DNA of 33,747 bases, taken from positions 1 to 33,747 of the forward strand of contig JAEEIO010000136.1 of assembly GCA_016281405.1 (NCBI GenBank), written 5' to 3'. The notes below the pieces were generated by a model, which saw only the letters and a list, made by a program, of their open reading frames with translations, was not told the origin of the DNA and made no database searches. Positions 25,766 through 33,747 of this stretch are shown here, piece after piece. Numbering within the stretch: the stretch's first letter is position 1; the number at the start of each line of letters is the position of its first letter. Position numbers and translations under genes: made by a program. This DNA comes from Clostridiales bacterium (GTDB taxonomy: Bacteria; Bacillota; Clostridia; Oscillospirales; RGIG5299).

Positions 25766-25860
25766 ATGTTTTGCAAGAAGGATTTGAACCGTGAGCGGGT
25801 CGTCGGCGTAAGCTCCATATCCTTCGCGGCGGCGTAAAACGCCGCCTCTCACTCATTCCG

Positions 25861-25925
25861 CCGCGCCTCCTCTCCCCAAAAAACCTCGGCGGAGGGCCTC
25901 GGTTTTTCGGGGGCCCCTGAAAAAG
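25861..25925 (+). repeat. GC-rich tRNA-associated repeat module, copy C
   Basis: CCGCGCCTCCTCTCCCCAAAAAACCTCGGCGGAGGGCCTCGGTTTTTCGGGGGCCCCTGAAAAA; near-identical to the minus strand of 3430-3495. Confidence 0.85.
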
Positions 25926-26017
25926 CGGCTTGCGACAGAGAAACAGTCCGGGGGACTGTTTCGACGCTCACCCAACCGAGCAAAGCGAGGGCGAGAAAAT
26001 CCTTCTGCCCCTGCCAG

Positions 26018-26062
26018 AATAGGATTGCTGTTTTAACAAATATAGCAGTCCTATTTTTATTT
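26018..26062 (+). terminator. Second terminator hairpin following the duplicated tRNA 3' end
   Basis: AATAGGATTGCT...AGCAGTCCTATTTTTATTT (one G.U pair in stem). Confidence 0.75.
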
Positions 26063-26208
26063 AGTAGCCTAAATATTCCCTCTCCCTGCTATTGCAACCC
26101 CGACAAATCTTATTGCAGCTCGTGCAAATTTAGAAAAATCGGTTGCCTCTCCGCGCGTAATGTGCTAAAATTATGCCGTAAAACATACCGTGAAAGAAGG
26201 TAAACGAC

Positions 26209-27237
26209 TTGACAGACAAAGAAAGAGTTTTGAAGACCCTTCGTTTCGAAAAAACCGACAGAGCGCCCTTCGCCGTTTTGAACGGGCAGATGTGGATCGC
26301 CGCGAGGCACGGCCATACCATGGCAAGCCTTCTCGACCTCGAGGACGCGGGAGCGTCACTCTTGGTCGACGCCTACCGCGAGATAGGCACCGAGATAATG
26401 ACCTCGGGCTGCGGAGCGGCGTGGCCGATGATCGAGGTCATGGGCGGAAAGATAGATATGAACGGCCTCTCGGCCGAGATACTCTCGCGCCCGCTTTCGT
26501 CGCTTGAAGATATAAATAATTTCGACGTCCGGAAGGTCATCGCCGATATGCGCGCCGAGCATTACTATAGGCGCACCCTCGTTCAGATGAAAGAGATGCG
26601 CCGCATCGTCGGCGACGAGTGCATGATAGGCGGCGGCTTCTTCGGCCCCTTCACCATGGCGGCGCAGATGCTCGGCGTCGAGGACTTTATGGTCGAGCTT
26701 CTCACGGGCGGGGAAGAGGACGTCAAAAAAGTCATAGACTTCGCGTCCGAGATAGTCATAGCCTACCTCGAAGACCTGATTGAAAACGGTCTCGACCTCA
26801 TCACCGTCCCCGAGCCGGTCGCCTCGGGCGACCTTATCCGTCCGGACGATTTCGAGAGGTTCGTCCTTCCCGCCGACCTCAAGGTGAGAGACAGACTTAA
26901 AGACAAATGCCGGAATTATCTTATTCATATTTGCGGCAAGACCGATAAGCTCGTTTCGACAATAGCCGAGGCGGGTCTCAGCGTTTTTTCGGTAGACTCT
27001 ATCGACATGGTCGCGGCGCAAAAGGATTCGGGAGGGCGTTGCGCCCTTTTCGGAAACCTGAGTCCCGCTCACGTGCTCGCCTCCAAGAGTGCCGACGAGG
27101 TCTATAATATCGGTTTGGCGCTTTGTAAAGCTATGAAGCCTTACGGCGGATTTATCCTCGCGCCCGGCTGCGACCTCGCGCCGACCATCCCGCTCGAAAA
27201 TCTCAAAGCCATGGCTCGCGCCGTTCGCGACGCGTGA
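26209..27237 (+). CDS. Uroporphyrinogen decarboxylase/MtaA-family methyltransferase-like protein (TTG start)
   Basis: ERVLKTLRFEKTDRAPF N-terminus; putative Zn-ligand motif H-I-C-G (YLIHICGKTDKL) and APGCDLAPTIPLENLKAMARAVRD. Confidence 0.85.
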   Translation: MTDKERVLKTLRFEKTDRAPFAVLNGQMWIAARHGHTMASLLDLEDAGASLLVDAYREIGTEIMTSGCGAAWPMIEVMGGKIDMNGLSAEILSRPLSSLEDINNFDVRKVIADMRAEHYYRRTLVQMKEMRRIVGDECMIGGGFFGPFTMAAQMLGVEDFMVELLTGGEEDVKKVIDFASEIVIAYLEDLIENGLDLITVPEPVASGDLIRPDDFERFVLPADLKVRDRLKDKCRNYLIHICGKTDKLVSTIAEAGLSVFSVDSIDMVAAQKDSGGRCALFGNLSPAHVLASKSADEVYNIGLALCKAMKPYGGFILAPGCDLAPTIPLENLKAMARAVRDA

Positions 27238-27252
27238 CGCGTTTTCGCCAAG

Positions 27253-27285
27253 AAAAAAAGCACCCCATCGGGGTGCTTTTTCGAT
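27253..27285. terminator. Bidirectional terminator between convergent genes
   Basis: AAAAAAAGCACCCC-ATC-GGGGTGCTTTTT. Confidence 0.9.
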
Positions 27286-27291
27286 TTTTTA

Positions 27292-28590
27292 TCAATAAAA
27301 CTCGTCTTTGTGCTTTAAGAAAACGGCTACGAGGTTGGGATCGAAATGCGTGCCCGACTCTTCCTCGATTATCCTGAAGGCGTCTTCTCTCGAAACTGCC
27401 TCTTTATAGCAACGCTTCGAGATGAGCGCGTCGAATACGTCGGCTATAGCCATTATGCGGGCCGACATAGGTATTTCCTCGCCGCTAAATCCCATCGGAT
27501 AGCCCTTGCCGTCCCACCTCTCGTGGTGGTAGGTGGCAATATCGGAGGCGAACGAAATATACTCGTCGTCGGCCACGCCGTCAAGCACCTTTCTGACGAT
27601 CCTGCCGCCCGACACGGCGTGCTTTTTCATCTCCTCGAATTCCTCGAAGGTGAGCTTACCCGGCTTGCAAAGTATCTTGTCGGAGACGACGACCTTGCCG
27701 ATGTCGTGCATAGGCGCGAGGGTCTGCATCATAAAGGCGAAACGCTCGTCTATTCTGTCTTTATAGACGCCCTCTTTAATGGCGTCCTCGGAAAGCGTCC
27801 TGACGCAGGACGCGGTGCGCGAGACGTGCTCGCCAGTGTCGAGGTCGCGGCTTTCAATTAGGCTCGCGAGACCGGTGATTATATGGCTTTGCATACTCGA
27901 AATCTTTTGCTGATTTGCCGTAAGCTCGGCCTGAATATCCTGCTGGACGAGATCGTTATAGTAGATATAGCAAAGGCACGCCGCGATGGCTATCGCTATG
28001 TAGGTGACGTGGAGCTGATAAAGCGTCATCGGAATTATGCCTGCGACAAGCACCACGAGCACCATGATTATCGTGCGGGCGTCACGGTTCCGGAACTTTT
28101 TGCCGACTACTATCATACCGACGGCAAGATAGAAAAGGCTTACGAAATAGAAGATTTCGTAAACTATAAAGAGCGGGCCTCTCGAATAGCCTTCGTCATT
28201 AAAGAAAAATACGAGACCGAAGGGCGCGGCGACTATCTCGGTTATAAGATTGACCGCGTAATAAATAATCGCTGTTTTGCTTTGCCCGTCGACGCCGAGG
28301 GCGCCAATGAAGAGCATACCCAAAAGCGGCGCCGAAGCGAACTGTATAACCGTGAGGATAGTCAGCGGCACGGCCATCGACGGCGTGTAATAGCCGCAAT
28401 GGACGGCGAACTCGGCGGCGGAGCAGAGCATGACGTCGGCGAACGTGAGCACGAACCACGTTTTCTGCTTCTTGTTGAAGCCCTTGTAGTGGAGAACGTG
28501 GAGCATCATCGCGAGCATCATTATGACCGTCAGGATGAAAATGCCGAGATAATAGTCAAACGTCATTTTTCGGTCGTCGCCTGCTTTCAA
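27292..28590 (-). CDS. Membrane-anchored HD-GYP domain protein
   Basis: Multiple N-terminal TMs; SRDLDTGEHVSRTASCVRTL, APMHDIGKVVVSDKILCKPGKLT, YHHERWDGKGYPMGFSGEEIPMSARIMAIADVFDAL. Start may be TTG 28590 or ATG 28566. Confidence 0.9.
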   Translation of the reverse strand: MKAGDDRKMTFDYYLGIFILTVIMMLAMMLHVLHYKGFNKKQKTWFVLTFADVMLCSAAEFAVHCGYYTPSMAVPLTILTVIQFASAPLLGMLFIGALGVDGQSKTAIIYYAVNLITEIVAAPFGLVFFFNDEGYSRGPLFIVYEIFYFVSLFYLAVGMIVVGKKFRNRDARTIIMVLVVLVAGIIPMTLYQLHVTYIAIAIAACLCYIYYNDLVQQDIQAELTANQQKISSMQSHIITGLASLIESRDLDTGEHVSRTASCVRTLSEDAIKEGVYKDRIDERFAFMMQTLAPMHDIGKVVVSDKILCKPGKLTFEEFEEMKKHAVSGGRIVRKVLDGVADDEYISFASDIATYHHERWDGKGYPMGFSGEEIPMSARIMAIADVFDALISKRCYKEAVSREDAFRIIEEESGTHFDPNLVAVFLKHKDEFY

Positions 28591-28707
28591 AGTAATATGA
28601 AGCCTGCATAATTATAAATAAACTGAATATTTCTCGCCTTAATACAAAATTATAACATAAATATATCGCCGCCGCAACATTTTTTTGCGGCGGCGCGGCA
28701 TGTTTTA

Positions 28708-29826
28708 TCAAAGCGTTTTGACGTAGGAACGGCGGCGCTTGTGGCGCACCGACCTGAATCTTTTCCATTGATTGAGGATCGCGAGATTGTCTTCGAGGTT
28801 CAGATTTGTCTCGGCGTATTCAACGCCGTCGTTACGGAGCATATTCATAAGCCCCGCCGTAATGACGGTTGCCACGCCCTTGTGCATATACTCGGGCGAA
28901 ACGGCGATAAGTCCCAGATCGAGGACTTTCGGCTTTTTAACGGCTTTCAGAAGCCTTACGAGCGCGGCGGGCGTTAGGTGCCCGCCGGATTTCTGCACCG
29001 CCTTCGCGATGGAAGGGAAGCATATCCCGAGGCAGACGACCCTGTCGCTTTCGTCGAGTATGACGGCGACGTATTTCAAGTCAATAATCAGCCTGAAATT
29101 GTCGATCATCATCTTTTTCATACCGTCGGTGAATGGGACGGTGCCGTAAAGCTCGGCGTAGCTCGAGTCAAGGAGCTCGAAGAAGGGGTCGGCGTATTAT
29201 TTTAGAAAGTCGTTAACGTTTTTCGCCTCGCCTATGTGAAGCTTATAACGCTTCATGATCTCGTCGGTCACGCGGAAAAGCTTTTCGTCGGGCTCGTCGG
29301 GAAGGTAGACCTTGCTCTCTATCCAGTCGACCTCTTTTTTGTATCCGTGATTTTCAATCAGTTTACCGTAATATTCGGCGTTATACTGCTCCTCGAAGGT
29401 CGAAAGCTGGTCGAAGCCCTCTACGAGCAGTCCTTCTCTTTCGAGGTCGGAATACCCTAAGGGGCCGCAGACGGTGTCCATGCCTAAACTTTTGGCCCAC
29501 GCCTCGACGGCGTCGAAAAGAGCGTCGGCGACCTCCTGGTCGTCGACGCTGTCGAACCGTGTAAAGCGGATCCGCTTTTCATTTCTTTTTTCGTTGCTCG
29601 CCTTTTGGAGTATGCCTGAAATACGACCGACCATAAGGCCGTCCTTATAGGCGTTATAAAAGACCGATTCGCAGGTGTCGTTATAGATAAAACCGGGCTT
29701 GAACATCTTAAGCTCGTCGACGTAAAGCGGCGGGACGAAATAAGGGTTGCCCTTGTAAAGTTTAAGCGGGAAATCAAGAAAATCCTTTTGAAGCTTCTTG
29801 GTCGTAGCTTCTTTGATTTCTACCAA
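28708..29826 (-). pseudogene. GNAT-like acetyltransferase family protein interrupted by one in-frame TAA
   Basis: ORFs 29197-29826 and 28708-29121 share a frame. Translation across the stop: ...EAKNVNDFLK-*-YADPFFELLDSSYAELYGTVPFTDGMKKMMIDNFRLIIDLKYVAVILDESDR... Confidence 0.8.
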
Positions 29827-29839
29827 TGTCTTATACCCG

Positions 29840-30709
29840 TTATCTGTGAATGGCGTGGAAGCAGACGCCTACGCCGTTGGGACCGCAATGGCTGCCCGCG
29901 GTCGGGTTGACGACGGAGAACTCTATCGGAAGGTCGTCGCCGAACTTCTTTTTGAGAAGCTCCGCGACCTCGGCGGCTATCTCGGGGGCGTCGGTGTGGC
30001 CTATAATGACGCGGTGGCTCTTTATGTCGTCTCCGAGCTCTTCAACGTAGCTCACGAGTCTGTCCATAGCCTTGGCGCGGCCCTTTTCCTTGCCGACGCT
30101 TACCATCTTGCCCTCGGCGTTCATATAGATTATCGGACGGATGCCGAGCAGCGTGCCCATGGTGCCCGCGATACCCGAAACGCGGCCGCTGTGCTTGAAG
30201 AACTTGAGGTCGTCGGCGAAGAAATACTGGGCGAAATGGTCGACCTCGGTCTCGGCCCATTTGAGTATCTCTTCGGCGGTCTTGCCCGCTTTGTAGAGGT
30301 CGCCGACCTCTTTTACTATATTGAGGCTCACTATCGTGATGCCCTTGGTGTCTATGTCGTAGAACTTTCTTTCGGGGAACTCCTCTTTAAGCTCGGCGAC
30401 GGCTTTATCCATGGCGTCGAAGGTGGCGGTCATGGCGCGGGAGAAGTGGACGTAAAGAATATCGTTGCCCTCGGCGAAAACGGGTTTGAAGTAGTTTTTA
30501 TACTGCTCCACGCTTATCGCACTGGTGTTGGGGAGGGCGCCGTTACGGAGAGAATCGTAGAACTCGTGCGACTTGAATTCGTCGAAATCGACGTAGGGAT
30601 AGGTGGTCTTACCCTCTACGCTGTAGGGCATGCTGATAAGCTTGTAGCCGTATTCGGCGGCTTCCTTCGGGGTTATGTCTGTGTCGGTGTCGGTGAAAAG
30701 AACTAACAT
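29840..30709 (-). CDS. DegV family protein (fatty-acid-binding, FakB-like)
   Basis: MLVLFTDTDTDITPKEAAEYGYKLISMPYSVEG, PNTSAISVEQYKNYF, YVHFSRAMTATFDAM; next to a FakA-like gene. Confidence 0.92.
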   Translation of the reverse strand: MLVLFTDTDTDITPKEAAEYGYKLISMPYSVEGKTTYPYVDFDEFKSHEFYDSLRNGALPNTSAISVEQYKNYFKPVFAEGNDILYVHFSRAMTATFDAMDKAVAELKEEFPERKFYDIDTKGITIVSLNIVKEVGDLYKAGKTAEEILKWAETEVDHFAQYFFADDLKFFKHSGRVSGIAGTMGTLLGIRPIIYMNAEGKMVSVGKEKGRAKAMDRLVSYVEELGDDIKSHRVIIGHTDAPEIAAEVAELLKKKFGDDLPIEFSVVNPTAGSHCGPNGVGVCFHAIHR

Positions 30710-30721
30710 TGCTTTTTTCTC

Positions 30722-32377
30722 CTATTCAAGAATCATAATATAATCGTAAACGGGCTGACCGCCGTTTATCGTGATTATTTCCGTCCTGCCGTATTCGGCC
30801 GAAAGACGGTCGGTAAGCGCCTTGCACTCCTCTTCCGAAACGCCCTCGCCGTGGATGATGAGCGCGATATCGTAGTCCCCGATACCGAGCGATTCGGCAA
30901 GCGCCGCCGCAGCGTCGTTCCTGTCCGGCGCGTCTATGTAAACGCGGCCGTTCGCAAAGCCTAAGTAATCGTCTTTTTTAACGGTCACGCCGTCTTTTTG
31001 GGCGTCTCTCGAGGCTATGGAGACCATGCCCGTGACGACGTTCGAAATGACCTCGTTTATCTCTTCGACAATGGCGTCGGTGTCGCCCGACGAGGTGTCG
31101 AGCATAGAAACGGCGGCGTAGCCCTCGCCGATGGTTTTGGTCTCTATGACGCGCACCTCGGCCTCGTCGAAGAGGGAAGCGGCCTGCTTGGCGGTCAAAA
31201 TGACGTTCCCGTTATTCGGAAAGACCAAAATGGTGTCGGCGTTGCACTCGCGGAAGGCGGTTATGAAGTCCTCGGCCGACGGATTCATCGACTGTCCGCC
31301 GTTTACGACGGCGTCGCATCCGAGCGACGTAAAGGTCTCGATAATGCCCTTGCCGGTGGCTACGCTGACGATGCCGTAAGCCTTGCGCGGCTTTTTGGCC
31401 GTGGGCGAAAACCTGTTTTCGACCTTCGCCTCGTTATGCTGAAGCGTCATATTCTCGATTTTGAGAGTGAGATATTCGCCGTATTTCTGGCAGTTGTTGA
31501 GTATATCGCCCGGTCTTTTGGTGTGGACGTGGACTTTTACAATCGAGCCGTCCTTGAAGGCGACGACAGAATCGCCCTCGCTTTCGAGGTAGTCGATAAG
31601 CTCTTTGAGGTCGAAATTATCGATGTCGCATTTCGCGCGCTGAAGCCTTAAAAGGAACTCGGTGCAGTAGCCGAATTCAAGGACGCTGTCCTCGGTGAAT
31701 TTGGAGATATCGGCCGCGGGCGCCGCTTTCTTGTCGAAGGAGGGCGAATAATCCGCGCCGTTTTCGTCGAAGGCGTCCTGCATGCCCTCGACTATGTAGA
31801 CCATGCCCGCGCCGCCGCTGTCGACGACGCCCGACTCTTTCAGCACCGCCAAAAGATCGGGGGTGCGGTCGAGGGAGAGACGGAGTTCTTTGGTGAAATC
31901 GTTGAAATAGCTTTCAATGGTGGTGTTTTCGTCCATACGCGAGGCGGCGTAGGTGACGGCGTCGCGGTAGACGGTGAGAATAGTCCCCTCAACGGGCGTC
32001 GTGACGGCCCTGTAGGCCTCTTCAACGCCGCACTCGAAGGCTTTGTTGATAGCCGCCGCGTCGGCAGTTTCGAGTCCTTTGAGACCCTTAGAGATGCCCG
32101 AAAAGATCCTTGAAAGAATAACGCCGGAATTGCCGCGGGCGCCGAGGAGCATACCTCTCGCCACGGCGTCGGCCGCCGTCGAAACGGAACCGTTTTTACC
32201 GGACATTACCTCGGCGGCGCCCGAATTCATGGTCATCAGCATATTGTCGCCGGTGTCGCCGTCGGGGATGGGGAATACGTTCAGGTCGTTAACTATCTGT
32301 CGGTTTTCCTCGAGATTTGCGGCGCCGCATTTCACCATATCGGCAAACAAAACGCCGTCTATCGTTCGGATATCCAT
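30722..32377 (-). CDS. fakA: DAK2/DhaL-domain fatty acid kinase catalytic subunit FakA-like (YloV)
   Basis: NVFPIPDGDTGDNMLMTMNSG, LLGARGNSGVILSRIFSGISKGL, VDSGGAGMVYIVEGM, LVFPNNGNVILTAKQAA. Confidence 0.93.
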   Translation of the reverse strand: MDIRTIDGVLFADMVKCGAANLEENRQIVNDLNVFPIPDGDTGDNMLMTMNSGAAEVMSGKNGSVSTAADAVARGMLLGARGNSGVILSRIFSGISKGLKGLETADAAAINKAFECGVEEAYRAVTTPVEGTILTVYRDAVTYAASRMDENTTIESYFNDFTKELRLSLDRTPDLLAVLKESGVVDSGGAGMVYIVEGMQDAFDENGADYSPSFDKKAAPAADISKFTEDSVLEFGYCTEFLLRLQRAKCDIDNFDLKELIDYLESEGDSVVAFKDGSIVKVHVHTKRPGDILNNCQKYGEYLTLKIENMTLQHNEAKVENRFSPTAKKPRKAYGIVSVATGKGIIETFTSLGCDAVVNGGQSMNPSAEDFITAFRECNADTILVFPNNGNVILTAKQAASLFDEAEVRVIETKTIGEGYAAVSMLDTSSGDTDAIVEEINEVISNVVTGMVSIASRDAQKDGVTVKKDDYLGFANGRVYIDAPDRNDAAAALAESLGIGDYDIALIIHGEGVSEEECKALTDRLSAEYGRTEIITINGGQPVYDYIMILE

Positions 32378-32421
32378 ACTGCTTTGTCAAACTCCCGTCT
32401 TTAAGGGTCGGGGCATAGGCC

Positions 32422-33015
32422 TCAACCGCATATTTTTTTGATTATTTCGTATATCCACGAGGAGGCGCACTTCGCCTCCGAAAGCAACGTTTTACGCTCG
32501 TCCGCGCTGAGACCGTCTTTAATGGCTTCGATCTCCGAGGTCTTGACCTTGCCCTTGCCGAGCGATTTGAGTGCCTGTATGACGAGCGCCGTTTTATAAG
32601 ATATATCAGAGAGTATGCGGCTCGTTGTTTTTTTAAACTCGACCGTCACGTCTCCGTAGGAATACTTTCTGTAAAGGCCGTCGCTCGCGTAGGCCCACTT
32701 TCTCGGGGCATACTTTGTAAGCCCCAGAAGATTTAAGGCGCCGTCGCCCTTCGGGACTATGGTCCAGCCGTTATTCCTCGCTATGGCATTCGCGACCGCG
32801 TCGGGACGGGGTTCGACCGCCTTGCCGTCGAAAACTCTGACGTAAACGCCTCTTAAAAGCGGCTTTACGAGACCCTCTTCCTTGAGGCGCTGGACCGACT
32901 TGCGGACGGTGTCGGCGCCCGCGACTGACGCGAAATCCGACAGTACGAAAACGCTGTCGCCCGAAGACGAAACTATCATATTTTTGATCTGTCTGAAATA
33001 GTTGACCGCTTTCAT
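32422..33015 (-). CDS. AbiEi-like / DUF6088 family antitoxin-type protein
   Basis: VFVLSDFASVAGADTVRKSVQRLKEEGLVKPLLRGVYVRV (winged HTH) followed by RPDAVANAIARNNGWTIVPKGDGALNLLGLT. Confidence 0.75.
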   Translation of the reverse strand: MKAVNYFRQIKNMIVSSSGDSVFVLSDFASVAGADTVRKSVQRLKEEGLVKPLLRGVYVRVFDGKAVEPRPDAVANAIARNNGWTIVPKGDGALNLLGLTKYAPRKWAYASDGLYRKYSYGDVTVEFKKTTSRILSDISYKTALVIQALKSLGKGKVKTSEIEAIKDGLSADERKTLLSEAKCASSWIYEIIKKICG

Positions 33016-33040
33016 ATGCTTCGCCCCCTTCTCTAATTAT

Positions 33041-33085
33041 ATACTTTTTGTGACAAAATGCAAGTTTATTTGACAAAAATATGAA
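33041..33085 (-). promoter_or_regulatory. Promoter and inverted-repeat operator candidate of the AbiEi-like gene
   Basis: Minus strand TTGCAT-N16-TATAAT; TTTTGT-G-ACAAAA palindrome at 33046-33058 inside the promoter, second TTTGACAAAAA half-site nearby. Confidence 0.5.
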
Positions 33086-33089
33086 AAAG

Positions 33090-33115
33090 AAAGCGGCCGG
33101 TTTTTTCCGTGGCCG
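33090..33115 (-). terminator. Terminator of the CopA-like gene
   Basis: Minus strand GCGGCC-ACGGAAAAAACC-GGCCGC followed by TTTCTTTTTC. Confidence 0.6.
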
Positions 33116-33132
33116 CCGAAAACGATTATTCT

Positions 33133-33747
33133 TTAATTCTTTTTCTTACTTTTAGCCGCCCTGTCGCGCTTTGAATCGTAGGGTTTAATGAGGTTCAACC
33201 TGAGGGCGTTAAGGCAGACGCAGACGCTGGATAAACTCATCGCCGCAGCGGCGTAAACGGGATTCAGCTCAAGCCCGAAAAGCCCCATAGCGAGCGGGAT
33301 GCAGACGGCGTTATAGATAAACGCCCAGAAGAAGTTTTCCTTTATGTTTCTTATAGCGGCGCGGCTTATCCTGACGGCCGCCGCGGCGTCGCGCAGACTG
33401 CTTTTGACGAGCACCACGTCGGCGGCGTCGACGGCTATATCCGCTCCCGCGCCTATGGCTACGCCTATGTCGGCGGCGGCGAGCGCGGGCGCGTCGTTTA
33501 TGCCGTCGCCCGTCATGGCGGTCACGCCGCTTTCTTTTAACTTTTTGATGACCTCGGCCTTACCCTCGGGCAAAACGCCCGCCTCGATATTTTCGATACC
33601 CGCGGCGCGTCCGACCGCTTTGGCGGTGCGCTCGTTGTCGCCCGTTATCATAGTGACGTCGATCCCCATGCCGCGAAGCTCCGAAACGGCTTTTTCGGAG
33701 TCGGCTCTCACGGTGTCGGCGACGGCTATGACGCCCTCGAAACGTCC
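33133..33747 (-). CDS. Copper-type (CopA-like) P-type ATPase, C-terminal part; truncated by window edge
   Basis: FEGVIAVADTVRADSEKAVSELRGMGIDVTMITGDNERTAKAVG, MTGDGINDAPALAAADIGVAIGAG, NPVYAAAAMSLSSVCVCLNALRL; frame stays open to 33747. Confidence 0.92.
   Translation of the reverse strand, partial: GRFEGVIAVADTVRADSEKAVSELRGMGIDVTMITGDNERTAKAVGRAAGIENIEAGVLPEGKAEVIKKLKESGVTAMTGDGINDAPALAAADIGVAIGAGADIAVDAADVVLVKSSLRDAAAAVRISRAAIRNIKENFFWAFIYNAVCIPLAMGLFGLELNPVYAAAAMSLSSVCVCLNALRLNLIKPYDSKRDRAAKSKKKN

Larger units (their letters stand above)
25737..26016. repeat. ~280-bp tRNA-Trp-associated element bounded by a duplicated tRNA 3' end
   Basis: AAATCCTTCTGCCCCTGCCA occurs at 25717-25736 (in the tRNA) and again at 25997-26016; internal inverted T-arm copy at 25776-25790; GC-rich module at 25861-25925. 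Confidence 0.85.

Noticed and set aside
25737-26016. Prophage/ICE att site
   Set aside because: The duplication is att-like, but no integrase, phage or conjugation gene is present within the 280-bp segment or nearby, so I report a mini-element and not a prophage or ICE.
26209-27237. Heme-biosynthetic HemE
   Set aside because: HxC...C zinc-type residues and lack of other hem genes favour an MtaA-like methyltransferase assignment.
28667-28695. CGCCGCCGCAA...TTGCGGCGGCG hairpin as a terminator
   Set aside because: The T-run is in the loop, not after the stem; it may be structural, but the terminator call is weak.
29798-30706. 302-aa plus-strand ORF antisense to DegV
   Set aside because: Shadow ORF caused by GC-rich codon usage; the minus-strand protein is a clear DegV family member.

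Overview
This 33.7-kb window looks like a bacterial chromosome segment, probably Firmicutes/Clostridia-like given the regulator families, the minimal SUF pair and the CCA-encoding tRNAs. That placement is inference. I support about 25 protein-coding loci and three tRNAs: Gln-TTG, Leu-CAG and Trp-CCA. Blocks in order: (i) a secreted propeller/HD-GYP signalling protein; (ii) an M48/YgjP-type metallopeptidase, a P1B-2-like metal ATPase and a minimal SufC-SufB pair; (iii) a TetR-controlled operon (flavin reductase-like, NmrA-like, DUF1295, membrane protein) with a perfect palindrome at its promoter; (iv) a carbohydrate locus (GH106-like, RpiR regulator, rhamnulose-1-P aldolase-like, unknown GH-like 708 aa, duplicated beta-helix lipoprotein, orphan solute-binding protein, PHP, divergent RpiB); (v) the tRNA-Leu/tRNA-Trp region; (vi) an MtaA/UroD-family protein and a second HD-GYP protein; (vii) a FakA-DegV-acetyltransferase cluster in which the acetyltransferase carries an in-frame TAA, an orphan AbiEi-like protein, and the 3' end of a CopA-like ATPase. 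The most unusual signal is non-coding. It is a family of short GC-rich elements tied to tRNA 3' flanks. At tRNA-Trp, a ~280-bp segment is bounded by an exact 20-bp duplication of the tRNA 3' end and contains an inverted T-arm copy. A related tRNA-derived fragment sits at ~14.6 kb with no tRNA gene nearby. A shared GC-rich core also lies beside tRNA-Gln, where a 30-bp piece of the tRNA terminator is duplicated. All calls come from reading the sequence and translations; no database searches were run.
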